This document shows positions 49,895-57,986 of a DNA stretch of 64,000 bases, in pieces. The position numbers were made by a program, and so were the translations under genes. Numbering within the stretch: position 1 is the stretch's first letter; each line of letters opens with the position of its first letter. Under the pieces are notes generated by a model, which saw only the letters and a program-made list of their open reading frames with translations, searched no databases and had not been told where the DNA came from. This DNA is from Amycolatopsis sp. A133 (GTDB lineage: Bacteria > Actinomycetota > Actinomycetes > Mycobacteriales > Pseudonocardiaceae). The DNA lies in NCBI RefSeq assembly GCF_031082405.1, contig NZ_JAVHJU010000062.1, positions 124,001-188,000 of the forward strand, written 5' to 3'.

Positions 49895-50040
49895 AGCGCC
49901 CCAATGTGGCGTTGGTTGCGTTGAATCGGCACTGCGGCGCGAAGCGCCTCCGTTGAGGGTGGTGGCGGGGGCATGGATGGAGCACCGAACGCCACATTGG
50001 GTGCGCTGGACGCACCGAACGCCACATTGGGGCGCTTGGG
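49895..50040. repeat. Family A intergenic palindrome, locus 2
   Basis: AAGCGCCCCAATGTGGCGTT just after the CGNR stop pairs with AACGCCACATTGGGGCGCTT ending near 50037; an extra AACGCCACATTGGGTGCG copy lies at 49989-50006. Like locus 1, it lies between convergent genes. The central 60 bp are unrelated to locus 1. Confidence 0.85.
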
Positions 50041-50083
50041 TCCGGTCGGGTCCCGGCCTGGCTCGGGACCTCGGTGATCGGCG

Positions 50084-50839
50084 CTAGTCGACCAAAGCGC
50101 CGCAGCTGACGTTGACCGTGGCCGCCGTCATCGAGGCCGCCCGGTCGGAGGCCACGAACGCCGCCACCGCGCCCACGTCGGCGAGCGTCGCCGCGCGGCC
50201 GAGCATCGTCTTGCCCGCGATGTTCTCCTCCAGCTCCGACCGGCCCGGGAACCCCGCCGGGAGGGTCTCCGGGATGCCGCCCGTCCGGAGCGTCACCGTG
50301 CGGATCCCGTGCGGGCCCAGCTCGGCGGCCAGCTGGCGGCGCATCGCCTCGAGCGCGTGGAACGCCACCTGCAGCCCGCCGACGGCGAACTCGCGCACCG
50401 GATCGCCCGCGCCGCCGAAGAACAGGATCGCCCCGGACCGCTGCCCGATCATGTGCCGGGCCGCCGCGCGGGCGGTCAGGAACTGGGTGCGCACGGCGGT
50501 CACGACCGGGCGCTCGTAGTCCGCGAGCGCCATCTCCACCAGCGGGGTGCCCTGGACGTCGCCGTGGCCGATGAGGTTGAACGAGACGCCGATCCCGCCG
50601 TCGGCGGCGACCGCGGCGGCGTGCTCGTCCACCGCGCGCTCGTCGAGGGCGTCGACCTCCGCCGCCTCGGCCCGCCCGCCGGAAGCGCGGATGCGGGCGG
50701 CGACCTCGTCCAGCCGGGCCCGGGTCCGGCCGGCGAGGAACACCCGCGCGCCTTCCCCGGCGAAGGCGGTGGCGACCGCGGTGCCGATCCGCCCCGCTGC
50801 GCCGTAGACGATGGCGTTCTTGCCGTCGAGCAACGTCAT
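50084..50839 (-). CDS. SDR-fold protein lacking the YxxxK catalytic pair
   Basis: 251 residues. Rossmann motif NAIVYGAAGRIGTAVATAFA is intact. The usual Ser...YxxxK segment instead reads ILFFGGAGDPVREFAVGGLQ, with Tyr and Lys missing. The C-terminus ends in a normal ASMTAATVNVSCGALVD. ATG 50839 follows GGGAGGATTCC. Third gene behind the T-box, 59 bp after the SCO6745-like gene. Confidence 0.83.
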   Translation of the reverse strand: MTLLDGKNAIVYGAAGRIGTAVATAFAGEGARVFLAGRTRARLDEVAARIRASGGRAEAAEVDALDERAVDEHAAAVAADGGIGVSFNLIGHGDVQGTPLVEMALADYERPVVTAVRTQFLTARAAARHMIGQRSGAILFFGGAGDPVREFAVGGLQVAFHALEAMRRQLAAELGPHGIRTVTLRTGGIPETLPAGFPGRSELEENIAGKTMLGRAATLADVGAVAAFVASDRAASMTAATVNVSCGALVD

Positions 50840-50898
50840 GGAATCCTCCCGAGGGTCCGATTGCCCCTGCGTCGAACGGGCCGGCCCGGAATCGACGC

Positions 50899-51726
50899 TC
50901 AGGGCCGCGGGACACCCATCGGGTTCGGCACCGGGACGACGCCGCGGTCGATCACCGCCCGGCTCACCGGCACCGCCAGCGCCAGCAGCCGCTCGAGGTC
51001 GTCGCCCAGCGCCTCGACCGGCGCGGCCGCCAAGCGGTCCGTGTCCTCCTCGACCCGGCGGCGCAGCGCACGCCCGGCTCCGGTCAGGCGGCCGTCCGCG
51101 CCGAGGAGCCCGCGGCCGCGCAACCGGCCCACCGCCGCGTCCCACTGCGCGTCGGACCAGCCGCGGTGGGGCTGGACGTCTCCGCGGCCGATCACGCCGT
51201 CACCGATGTGGGTGAGCGTCGTCTCCAAGCCGCTCAACCCGGCGTGGACCGCCGCCAGGACGTGGCCGTCGCCGCGGTGCTCACGCAGGATCGTCGCCGC
51301 CAGCCACAGCCGCGACAGCGGGTCCGCCGGCTCCGGCACCGCCGCCCACGCCGCCGCGAGCGGGCGCCCGTCGAACCCGCACGCGCCCACCGCCCGCCAC
51401 AGCAGCGCGTTCAGTTCCGAGACCTCGCCCGCGACCCGGCTCAGCGCCGCCGAGACCGCCTCGAGCCGCGAGCCGACGACGGTCTCGGGTGACGCGAACG
51501 ACCACGCGTCCGGCAACGCGCGCGCCACCATCGCCGGCGCGAAGCCGAACAGCACCGCCGTCGCCGGCCCGGGGCCGATCGGGCCCAGCGGCGCCAGCCG
51601 GCCCGCGAAGTACCCCATCCAGTAGCCGCGCAAGCCGGCCGCCTTCGCCGCTTCGGCCGTCTCGGGCGCGAAGTAGACGACGGCGTGCAACGGTTCCACG
51701 GCCGCCCAAAGCCGGCGAGCGGTCAT
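50899..51726 (-). CDS. SCO6745-family protein
   Basis: 275 residues, helical. Family segments: PLHAVVYFAPETAEAAKAAG, LRGYWMGYFAGRLAPLG and FAPAMVARALPDAWSFASPE. Function unknown; a winged-helix-like part (WDAAVGRLRGRGLLGADGRL) is seen at about 190-220. It starts 9 nt after the AspRS stop, so it is co-transcribed and shares the T-box. Confidence 0.85.
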   Translation of the reverse strand: MTARRLWAAVEPLHAVVYFAPETAEAAKAAGLRGYWMGYFAGRLAPLGPIGPGPATAVLFGFAPAMVARALPDAWSFASPETVVGSRLEAVSAALSRVAGEVSELNALLWRAVGACGFDGRPLAAAWAAVPEPADPLSRLWLAATILREHRGDGHVLAAVHAGLSGLETTLTHIGDGVIGRGDVQPHRGWSDAQWDAAVGRLRGRGLLGADGRLTGAGRALRRRVEEDTDRLAAAPVEALGDDLERLLALAVPVSRAVIDRGVVPVPNPMGVPRP

Positions 51727-51735
51727 TGCTGCTCC

Positions 51736-52950
51736 TCACGGGGTCAGCCGGTGCAGGTCGCGCGGGAACAGCGTGACCTCCCGGACGTTCGCGGCGCCGA
51801 GCAGCCGCGCCGTCCAGCGTTCCAGACCGATCGCGAAGCCGCCGTGGGGTGGCATGCCGTGCGCGAAGGCCTGCAGGTAGTCGGCGTACTCCGGCGCCGC
51901 TTCGCCCAGTACCGCGAGGTAGTCGGCGTGCCGGTGCAGGCGCTGGCCGCCGGTCACCAGCTCCACCCCGCGGAAGAGCAGGTCGAAGCTGTTCGAGTAG
52001 CCGGGCCGCGCCGGGTCCGGGTGGGTGTAGAACGGCCGTTTCGCCATCGGGTAGCCGGTCACGAACAGGAAGTCCGACCCGTGCTCGCGCCGCGCCCACT
52101 CCGACAGCGCCCGTTCGTGGGCCGGGGCGAGGTCGGGCTCGTCCGCCGGGGCGCCCACGAGCGCCAGCGCGGCCGGGAAGGGGATCCCGGGGATCTCGGC
52201 GGGCACGGTGACCAGCGCCGGGTCCGCCATCCCCGCGAGCACGTCCCGCAGCACGGCCATGACGTCGTGGTGGTCGCGGATGAACCCCAGTTCGACGTCC
52301 AGGCTGGTGTACTGGGCGAGGTGCCGGGCGGTGTCGTGCGGCTCGGCGCGGAAGACCGGGCCGACTTCGTAGACGCGTTCGAACACGCCGACCAGCGCCT
52401 GTTTGAAGAACTGCGGCGACTGGGCGAGGTAGGCGGGACGGCCGAAGTAGTCGATCCCGAAGACGTTCGCGCCCGACTCGGTCGCCGACGCCACGATCTT
52501 CGGCGTGTGCACCTCGGTGAAGCCCAATCCGTCCAAAGTGGACCGAAACCCGCGCACGGCGGCCGCGGACACGGCGAACCGCTCCTTCAGCGCGGGGTGG
52601 CGCAGGGCGACCGGGGCGTGGTCGAGGATCGTCGGCAGCGACGCGGTGACGGCCGGCCGGTGGAGGTCGAACGGCGGCTTCACGGCTTCCGCGAGCGTCT
52701 CCACGACGGGCTCGGTCAGCTCGACCCCGCCGGGCGCGCGCGGATTCGCCGTCACGGTGGCGTGCACCTCCACCACGGTTTCTTCCGGTGGCGCAGCTCC
52801 GCGCACGACGACCTGCGCGAGCCCGGAACGGTCCCGGACCACGACGAACGTGACGGACTTCAGGCGACGCCGGCGGTGCACCCAGCCGGCGACGCGGACG
52901 CGCGCGCCGACGTACCGGGACAGATCGGCGGCCAAGACACGAGAACTCAT
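51736..52950 (-). CDS. aspS: Archaeal-type aspartyl-tRNA synthetase (aspartate--tRNA(Asn/Asp) ligase)
   Basis: 404 residues, much shorter than the roughly 590-residue bacterial AspRS that carries a GAD insertion; no such insertion is present. Anticodon-binding OB fold (ARVRVAGWVHRRRRLKSVTF), motif 2 VFRAEPHDTARHLAQYTSLD, motif 3 GFAIGLERWTARLLGAANVR with the FPRDLHRL end match the archaeal/eukaryal type, which is often non-discriminating. Probably a second AspRS beside the housekeeping copy. ATG 52950 follows GGGAGGGTG. A T-box riboswitch precedes it. Confidence 0.9.
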   Translation of the reverse strand: MSSRVLAADLSRYVGARVRVAGWVHRRRRLKSVTFVVVRDRSGLAQVVVRGAAPPEETVVEVHATVTANPRAPGGVELTEPVVETLAEAVKPPFDLHRPAVTASLPTILDHAPVALRHPALKERFAVSAAAVRGFRSTLDGLGFTEVHTPKIVASATESGANVFGIDYFGRPAYLAQSPQFFKQALVGVFERVYEVGPVFRAEPHDTARHLAQYTSLDVELGFIRDHHDVMAVLRDVLAGMADPALVTVPAEIPGIPFPAALALVGAPADEPDLAPAHERALSEWARREHGSDFLFVTGYPMAKRPFYTHPDPARPGYSNSFDLLFRGVELVTGGQRLHRHADYLAVLGEAAPEYADYLQAFAHGMPPHGGFAIGLERWTARLLGAANVREVTLFPRDLHRLTP

Positions 52951-52954
52951 CACC

Positions 52955-53200
52955 CTCCCAACGCGGATCCCTCGGGAGTGCGGGCGATCAGGGGAATCGC
53001 GGTGCCACCGCACTTTCACCGCCGGTGAGGCGGCCTCTTCGCGGCCCGGTGACGGGGGCCGGCCGGCGGGGCATGGGGCGCGGACGCCGTTCCTCCCCGC
53101 ACTCCGGAGGGTCTTCGCCACCGGGCACGGGACCGCCTTCCCAGCTACCGGCGGCTCTCTGGACCCGTGCGCTCCCGGGACTACTCGTCTCCATCAGCGC
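52955..53200 (-). promoter_or_regulatory. T-box riboswitch, tRNA-Asp specifier, translational type
   Basis: On the minus strand, Stem I has GGAGACGAGTAG, the AGAGAGC conserved element and the apical GGTAGCTGGGAA. Returning 3' strand GGCGAAGAC places codon GAC (Asp, 53113-53111) in the specifier loop, closed by GGAG/CTCC. The T-box itself is GTGGCACCGCGA (plus 52997-53014), within AGTGCGG ... CCGCACT antisequestrator arms. Downstream ACTCCC can pair with the ribosome site GGGAGG, so uncharged tRNA-Asp should open translation of AspRS. There is no U-tract terminator, which supports translational control. Confidence 0.85.
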
Positions 53201-53260
53201 GTTGCCGACCACGGTAACCGCCCGGCCGCGAAGACGCCCCCGGTTTTCCGGCTGGCACAG

Positions 53261-54460
53261 TCAGCCCCAGGCCACCGGCAGCTCCCGGACCCCGTAAACG
53301 AGCGTGTTGTGCTTGTACGCCAACCCCTCCCGCGGCACCGCAAGCCGCAGATCCGGCACCCGGCGGAACAGCCGCGTCAACGCCTCCTGCAGTTCCACGC
53401 GCGCCAGCTGCTGGCCGATGCACTGGTGCGCCCCGAAGCCGAACGCCACGTGGGTGCGCGGGTGCTCGCGGTGGAAGTCGAGCTCGTCCGGTTCCGGGAA
53501 CACCCCGCCGTCGCGGTTCGCCGAATTCAGCGCCGCCACCAGCCACTCCCCCGCGCGCACCGCCCGCGACCCGACCCGGACGTCCGCAGTCGCGTACCGC
53601 AGCACGCCGAACTGCACGACCGACAGGTACCGCAGCAGCTCCTCCACCGCCCGTTCCGGCTCGGCCAGCACGACGTCGCGCTCACCCGGGTGCTCCAGCA
53701 GCACCAGCGTGCTCAGCGCGATCATGTTCGCCGTCGTCTCGTGGCCCGCCACCAGCAGGCTGAGCCCGAGCACGACGAGCTCCTCCATGGTCAGCGGGTC
53801 GTCGGCACCACCGGAAATCAACCGGCTGAACAGGTCGTCCTCCGGATTCCGCTGCTTCTCGGTGAACAACGCGGCCAGATAGCCCGAAAGCTCGTCGTAC
53901 GCGCGCTCGCCTTCTTCCCGCGTCGCGTCGGTGCTGACCAGGGTCGTGCTGTGCTGCTGGAAACGCGAGCGGTCCGCGTACGGGACGCCGAGCAGCTCGC
54001 AGATCACCAGCGACGGGATCGGCAATCCGAAGTCCTGCACCAGATCCGCCCGGCCGGGCTTCGCGAGCATCGCGTCGAGGTGGCTCTCCACCAGCTCCTG
54101 GACGTAGCCGCGCAGTGCTTCCACCCGCCGCACGGTGAACTCGGCGATCACCTTCTTGCGCAGCCGGGAATGCGCGGCGCCGTCGAGCTGGATGATCGAG
54201 CCCGGGCTGATCTCCTGGTCGAGGTCGGCGTTCGGGTTCACGTGCACCGAGGACGCACCGCGCGAGCTCATCGTGCGGTCGGCGAGCACCGCGCGGACGT
54301 CCGCGTAACGCGTCACCAGCCAGGCATCCATGCCCGCCGGGCACCGCACCTTCGACGTGGGCGCGGTGTCCCGGAGGGTGGCGTAGTTCCCGGGCGGGTC
54401 GAACGGGCAGCCGTCCGGCCGGGTCGTCGGCAGGGCCGGGGTTGCGGGTGCGACCGTCAC
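53261..54460 (-). CDS. Cytochrome P450
   Basis: 399 residues. Helix I LLVAGHETTANMIALS, ExxR EELLRYLSVVQ, heme loop HVAFGFGAHQCIGQQLARVE with Cys. DGCPFDPPGNYATLRD is the usual start of CYP105/107-like actinobacterial P450s. GTG 54460 follows GAGAGGTGA. It lies 97 nt after an SDR gene and likely forms an operon with it. Substrate unknown. Confidence 0.92.
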   Translation of the reverse strand: MTVAPATPALPTTRPDGCPFDPPGNYATLRDTAPTSKVRCPAGMDAWLVTRYADVRAVLADRTMSSRGASSVHVNPNADLDQEISPGSIIQLDGAAHSRLRKKVIAEFTVRRVEALRGYVQELVESHLDAMLAKPGRADLVQDFGLPIPSLVICELLGVPYADRSRFQQHSTTLVSTDATREEGERAYDELSGYLAALFTEKQRNPEDDLFSRLISGGADDPLTMEELVVLGLSLLVAGHETTANMIALSTLVLLEHPGERDVVLAEPERAVEELLRYLSVVQFGVLRYATADVRVGSRAVRAGEWLVAALNSANRDGGVFPEPDELDFHREHPRTHVAFGFGAHQCIGQQLARVELQEALTRLFRRVPDLRLAVPREGLAYKHNTLVYGVRELPVAWG

Positions 54461-54557
54461 GGCGGATCACCTCTCTCTTCCGGTGGGCTCAACACTTCCA
54501 CCATGGAGAGGACCGCGGCCGCCGTGGGCCGGCCGCCCCACTTGCGACCCGGATGGC

Positions 54558-55286
54558 CTAGCGGGCGCCGTACGCGCCGCCGTTCACGTGCACGACCTGT
54601 CCGGTGAGGTGCGCGGCTTCCGGCGCGGCCAGGAACCGCACGGTGTCCGCGATCTCCTCCGGACGACCGGCGCGCCCGTTGAAGGCCACGGAGATCCGCG
54701 ATTTCAGCCATTCTTCGGTGAGCGTGCCGTGGAAGAACTCCGTGTCGAGGACGACGCCCGGTGCCACGACGTTGGCCGTTCCGCCGGCGCCCAGCTGCCG
54801 CGCGAGGTCGGTGTTCCAGGCCTCGATGGCCGCCTTGGCCGCGCCGTACGAGCCCGAGCCCTGCTTCGCCGCGATGGAGCCGAGGGTCACGACGCGCACG
54901 TTGTCCGCGAAACGCGGCTTCAGCGCCGCGGTGACGAGCACGGCGGAGAGGACGTTGGCTTCGAAGTTCGCCCGCCACGCGTCGGCGAGGCCCGGCAGGT
55001 CGCCGGGCGCGGGCGCCTCGCGCACCCGGTCGGTGTTGCCGCCGGCGTTGTTGACCAGGACGTCCACCCGCCCGGGCAGCTCGGCCAGCGCCGTCTGCAC
55101 GGCCGCCGGGTCGCTCGCGTCGAAGGCCACCGCCCGCGCGCCGATCTTCTCCGCCGCCGCTTCGAGGACGTCCTTGCGGCGCCCGGTGACGGTCACCCGC
55201 TCGCCCGCCGCCGCGAACCGGGCGGCGATCGCCAGCCCGATGCCGGTGCCGCCCCCGGTGACCACGATTTCCCGCTGTTCGCTCAT
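54558..55286 (-). CDS. Classical short-chain dehydrogenase/reductase
   Basis: 242 residues. Full motif set: TGGGTGIGLAIAARF, NNAGGNTD, VVTLGSIAAKQGSGSYGAAK (Ser, Tyr, Lys) and a C-terminal FLAAPEAAHLTGQVVHVNGG. FabG-like. ATG 55286; ribosome site weak. Upstream of the P450, so probably oxidises or reduces the same compound. Upstream 55287-55558 holds only operator sequence of the next gene. Confidence 0.9.
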   Translation of the reverse strand: MSEQREIVVTGGGTGIGLAIAARFAAAGERVTVTGRRKDVLEAAAEKIGARAVAFDASDPAAVQTALAELPGRVDVLVNNAGGNTDRVREAPAPGDLPGLADAWRANFEANVLSAVLVTAALKPRFADNVRVVTLGSIAAKQGSGSYGAAKAAIEAWNTDLARQLGAGGTANVVAPGVVLDTEFFHGTLTEEWLKSRISVAFNGRAGRPEEIADTVRFLAAPEAAHLTGQVVHVNGGAYGAR

Positions 55287-55425
55287 GGCGCCATCTTCGC
55301 CGAAGAAAGCCCTTTCCCACCGGATTTTCCCACCGAGCGGGACACGGAACCCCCGTTCGTTAGGAAACTTTACGAATAGGCTTGACGCGCCGCCGGTCCC
55401 CCGGCGAACCTGGAGCCACGCCGCA

Positions 55426-55517
55426 GTTGCCGATCCGGCCGAAGGTAGGCCGCCCCCACGCGGCACGCAACCGTTGCCGCGAAGTCATTCGGCCGTGACT
55501 GCGGCCGGATTGGCAAC
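55426..55517. promoter_or_regulatory. Paired operator-like repeats upstream of the discoidin protein
   Basis: GTTGCCGATCCGGCCG (55426-55441) and its complement CGGCCGGATTGGCAAC (55502-55517), one mismatch, 60 bp apart. The GTTGCCG/CGGCAAC motif recurs just after the gene at 57131. Confidence 0.6.
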
Positions 55518-55558
55518 GATCGACACAGCATCGTCCGCCCAGTCCTCCCGGAGGCAGC

Positions 55559-57130
55559 ATGACCCGGCGCGTGCTCGTGCTCGTCGTGACCCAGTTCCTC
55601 GCCATGGCCACCGCGCTCGCCGTCGGCGCGAGCGCGAGCGCGGCCACCACCCAGCCGACCTTCCTCACCTTCTACGGCTGGTGGGACAACACCCCGCCCG
55701 GCGGGGACATCGCCTACCCGCAGATCCACGACACCGCGGGCGGCAAGGGCACCTACGCCGACCCGATCACCTTCGCCACCAGCAGCGACGAACTGAAACC
55801 GGGCACCAAGGTCTGGGTGCCGCGGGTGAAGAAGTACTTCATCATGGAGGACGGCTGCGACGAGTGTTCCGACGACTGGAACAGCCAGGGCCCGAACGGC
55901 GGACCCGGCCTGCGCCACATCGACCTCTGGCTCGGCGGCCGGGGCGGCAGCGCCTTCGACGCGATCGACTGCGAAGACGCGCTCACGCACTACAACCCCG
56001 ACAACACGCCGGTCATGGAGCCGGTCGTCGTCGACCCGCCGTCGAACGAGCCCTACGACGCCACACCGATCTTCGACACCGGCACCGGTGAGTGCTACGG
56101 CGGCGCGCAGCCGAACACCACGGTCGGCCAGTACCGCAACAACTCCACCGGCACCTGCCTGGAAGCCCCGAGCAGCGGCAGCACGCTGAAGGTGGCCGCC
56201 TGCAGCGGGAGCGCGGCACAGCGGTTCACCTTCCACGGCGCCTTCCTGGTGATCGACGACCGCTGTGCGGGCATCTCCGGCAGCTCGATCGTGCTGCAGA
56301 CCTGCACCGGCGGCCCGGCCCAGCAGTGGTCGATCAACCCGGACGGCACCATTTCCGACATCCAGTCCAGCACCAAGTGCTTCCGCGCCTCGGGCACCAC
56401 GCTCACCGCGGGCAGCTGCTCCGGCACGGCCGCCCGCTGGACGTTCACCCCGGCGAGCACCTCGGGCCTCAGCGTGACGCCTTCGTCGGTGTCGGTCGCG
56501 CCGGGTGCTTCGGCGACGGCCACCGTGACCTCCACCGACGCCGTCACGCTCTCCGCGAGCGGGGCTCCCGCAGGTGTGACCGTGTCCTTCTCCCCCGCGT
56601 CGGTGCCGGCCGGCGGGTCCTCGACCGTCACGGTCGCCGCCGCGGCCACCGCGGCTCCCGGCTCGGCGACGATCACCCTGACCGGCGGGACGAAGACGGC
56701 TTCGCTGGGCGTCACCGTCACCGGCGGCTCGGAAGCACTGCTGTCACAAGGCAAAGCTGCGACGGCGTCGTCCACCGAGTCGTCGTCGTACCCGGCGAGC
56801 GCGGCCTTCGACGGCAACCTGACCAGCACGCGCTGGGCGACCGAGGAGGGGAGCAACGCGGAGTGGCTGCGCGTCGACCTCGGCGCGACGAAGTCCGTCA
56901 GGCACGTCAAGCTGAGCTGGGAAGCCGCGTACGGGAAGGCGTACAGCATCCAGACCTCCGCCGACGGCACGACCTGGACGACGATCTACAGCACCACGAC
57001 CGGCAACGGCGGCACCGACGACCTCACCGGGCTGTCGGGCACCGGCCGGTACGTGCGGATGAACGGCGTCACGCGCGGCACGTCGTACGGCTACTCGCTG
57101 TACGAGCTGCAGGTGTTCGGCACCGCCTGA
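55559..57130 (+). CDS. Secreted multidomain protein: DPBB-like, ricin-B and discoidin (F5/8C) domains
   Basis: 523 residues. Signal peptide 1-28 (AxA). Residues 30-185 are a beta-barrel domain (FLTFYGWWDNTPPGG, VWVPRVKKYFIMEDGCDECS, with paired cysteines) that resembles double-psi barrels; about 186-300 ricin B lectin (QYRNNSTGTCLEAP, CSGSAAQRFTF); 305-385 Ig/BACON-like; 395-523 F5/8 type C (YPASAAFDGNLTSTRWATEE). Probably binds and perhaps cuts polysaccharide. ATG 55559 follows GGAGG. Confidence 0.86.
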   Translation: MTRRVLVLVVTQFLAMATALAVGASASAATTQPTFLTFYGWWDNTPPGGDIAYPQIHDTAGGKGTYADPITFATSSDELKPGTKVWVPRVKKYFIMEDGCDECSDDWNSQGPNGGPGLRHIDLWLGGRGGSAFDAIDCEDALTHYNPDNTPVMEPVVVDPPSNEPYDATPIFDTGTGECYGGAQPNTTVGQYRNNSTGTCLEAPSSGSTLKVAACSGSAAQRFTFHGAFLVIDDRCAGISGSSIVLQTCTGGPAQQWSINPDGTISDIQSSTKCFRASGTTLTAGSCSGTAARWTFTPASTSGLSVTPSSVSVAPGASATATVTSTDAVTLSASGAPAGVTVSFSPASVPAGGSSTVTVAAAATAAPGSATITLTGGTKTASLGVTVTGGSEALLSQGKAATASSTESSSYPASAAFDGNLTSTRWATEEGSNAEWLRVDLGATKSVRHVKLSWEAAYGKAYSIQTSADGTTWTTIYSTTTGNGGTDDLTGLSGTGRYVRMNGVTRGTSYGYSLYELQVFGTA

Positions 57131-57147
57131 GTTGCCGAACCGGCAAC
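57131..57147. promoter_or_regulatory. Palindrome GTTGCCG-AAC-CGGCAAC
   Basis: Perfect 7-bp arms immediately after the discoidin gene and 61 bp before the methyltransferase start, using the same half-site as 55426/55517. Possible operator for the methyltransferase or a short terminator. Confidence 0.55.
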
Positions 57148-57207
57148 GAAGTTTGCCTTATCGGGGACGTTGTCCGCATGCTCGGGGGACGTCCTTGAGG
57201 AGGAACC

Positions 57208-57831
57208 ATGCCGCACGAGCACCCGATGAACGTCGACGCCATGCTCAAGCAGGACTTCTGGGAAGCGCTCTACCAGCGTGACGAGCACCGGATCTGGAGC
57301 GGGAACGTCAACGTCAACCTGCGCGCCGAGGTCGAGGGCCTGAACCCCGGGCACGCGCTCGACCTCGGCAGCGGCGAGGGCGGCGACGCGATCTGGCTGG
57401 CCAAGCAGGGCTGGACGGTCGACGGCGTCGACATCTCGACCACCGCGCTCGCCCGCGCGGAAGAAGCCGCCGCCGAGGCGGGCGTGACGGTGAACTGGCT
57501 GCACCGCAACATCCTCGAGTGGCAGCCGGAAGAGCAGTACGACCTGGTCTCGGCGCAGTACATGCACCTGCCGCCGGACCTGCGCCGCGACGTCTTCACG
57601 GCAGCCGCGGCGGCGATCCGGCCGGGCGGCTCGCTGCTGGTCGCCGGGCACTCGCCGAAGGCCATGCGGCAGTTCGACGGCCAGAAGCCCCCGGAGGAGC
57701 TGTACTTCGAGCCCGAGGAAATCACCACCTACCTCGGCGACCCCTGGAAGTGGGTGGTCGAGACGTGCGAGACGCGCGGCGAGGGCCACCACACCGACGC
57801 CGTCTACCGCGCCCGCCGCCTCGAAGCCTGA
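57208..57831 (+). CDS. SAM-dependent methyltransferase (Tehb/TPMT-like class I)
   Basis: 207 residues. Motif I HALDLGSGEGGDAIWLAKQG, acidic loop VDGVDISTTALARAEEAA, motif IV-like YDLVSAQYMHLPPDLRRDVF. FWEALYQRDEHRIWSGNVN is the normal N-terminus of this small-molecule methyltransferase group. ATG 57208 follows GAGGAGGAACC. Target not known; tellurite or thiol detoxification is common in the family. Confidence 0.9.
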   Translation: MPHEHPMNVDAMLKQDFWEALYQRDEHRIWSGNVNVNLRAEVEGLNPGHALDLGSGEGGDAIWLAKQGWTVDGVDISTTALARAEEAAAEAGVTVNWLHRNILEWQPEEQYDLVSAQYMHLPPDLRRDVFTAAAAAIRPGGSLLVAGHSPKAMRQFDGQKPPEELYFEPEEITTYLGDPWKWVVETCETRGEGHHTDAVYRARRLEA

Positions 57832-57835
57832 GTCG

Positions 57836-57936
57836 CACTTTCCCTACGAAAGTGCCGCCCCAGGGCACCCAAGGCCGAGCTTTCACGTGAAAGCTCGGGT
57901 TTGCGGCACAAAGTCGAGCTTTCACGTGAAAGCTCG
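57836..57936. repeat. Family B intergenic palindrome, locus 2
   Basis: CACTTTCCCTACGAAAGTG (57836-57854) just after the methyltransferase stop, then GAGCTTTCACGTGAAAGCTC twice (57877-57896, 57917-57936). Each is perfectly palindromic and the same modules appear at 28037-28177. Confidence 0.87.
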
Positions 57937-57942
57937 GCGGGG

Positions 57943-57976
57943 GCCCGCTCACTCCCCAACGGCAGTGAGCGGGCCT
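57943..57976. terminator. Terminator hairpin of the streptogrisin-like gene
   Basis: GGCCCGCTCACT (57943-57954) and AGTGAGCGGGCC (57965-57976) with a 10-nt loop, immediately 3' of the protease stop at 57987 and beside the family B repeat. Confidence 0.75.
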
Positions 57977-57986
57977 TCGCTTCGGG

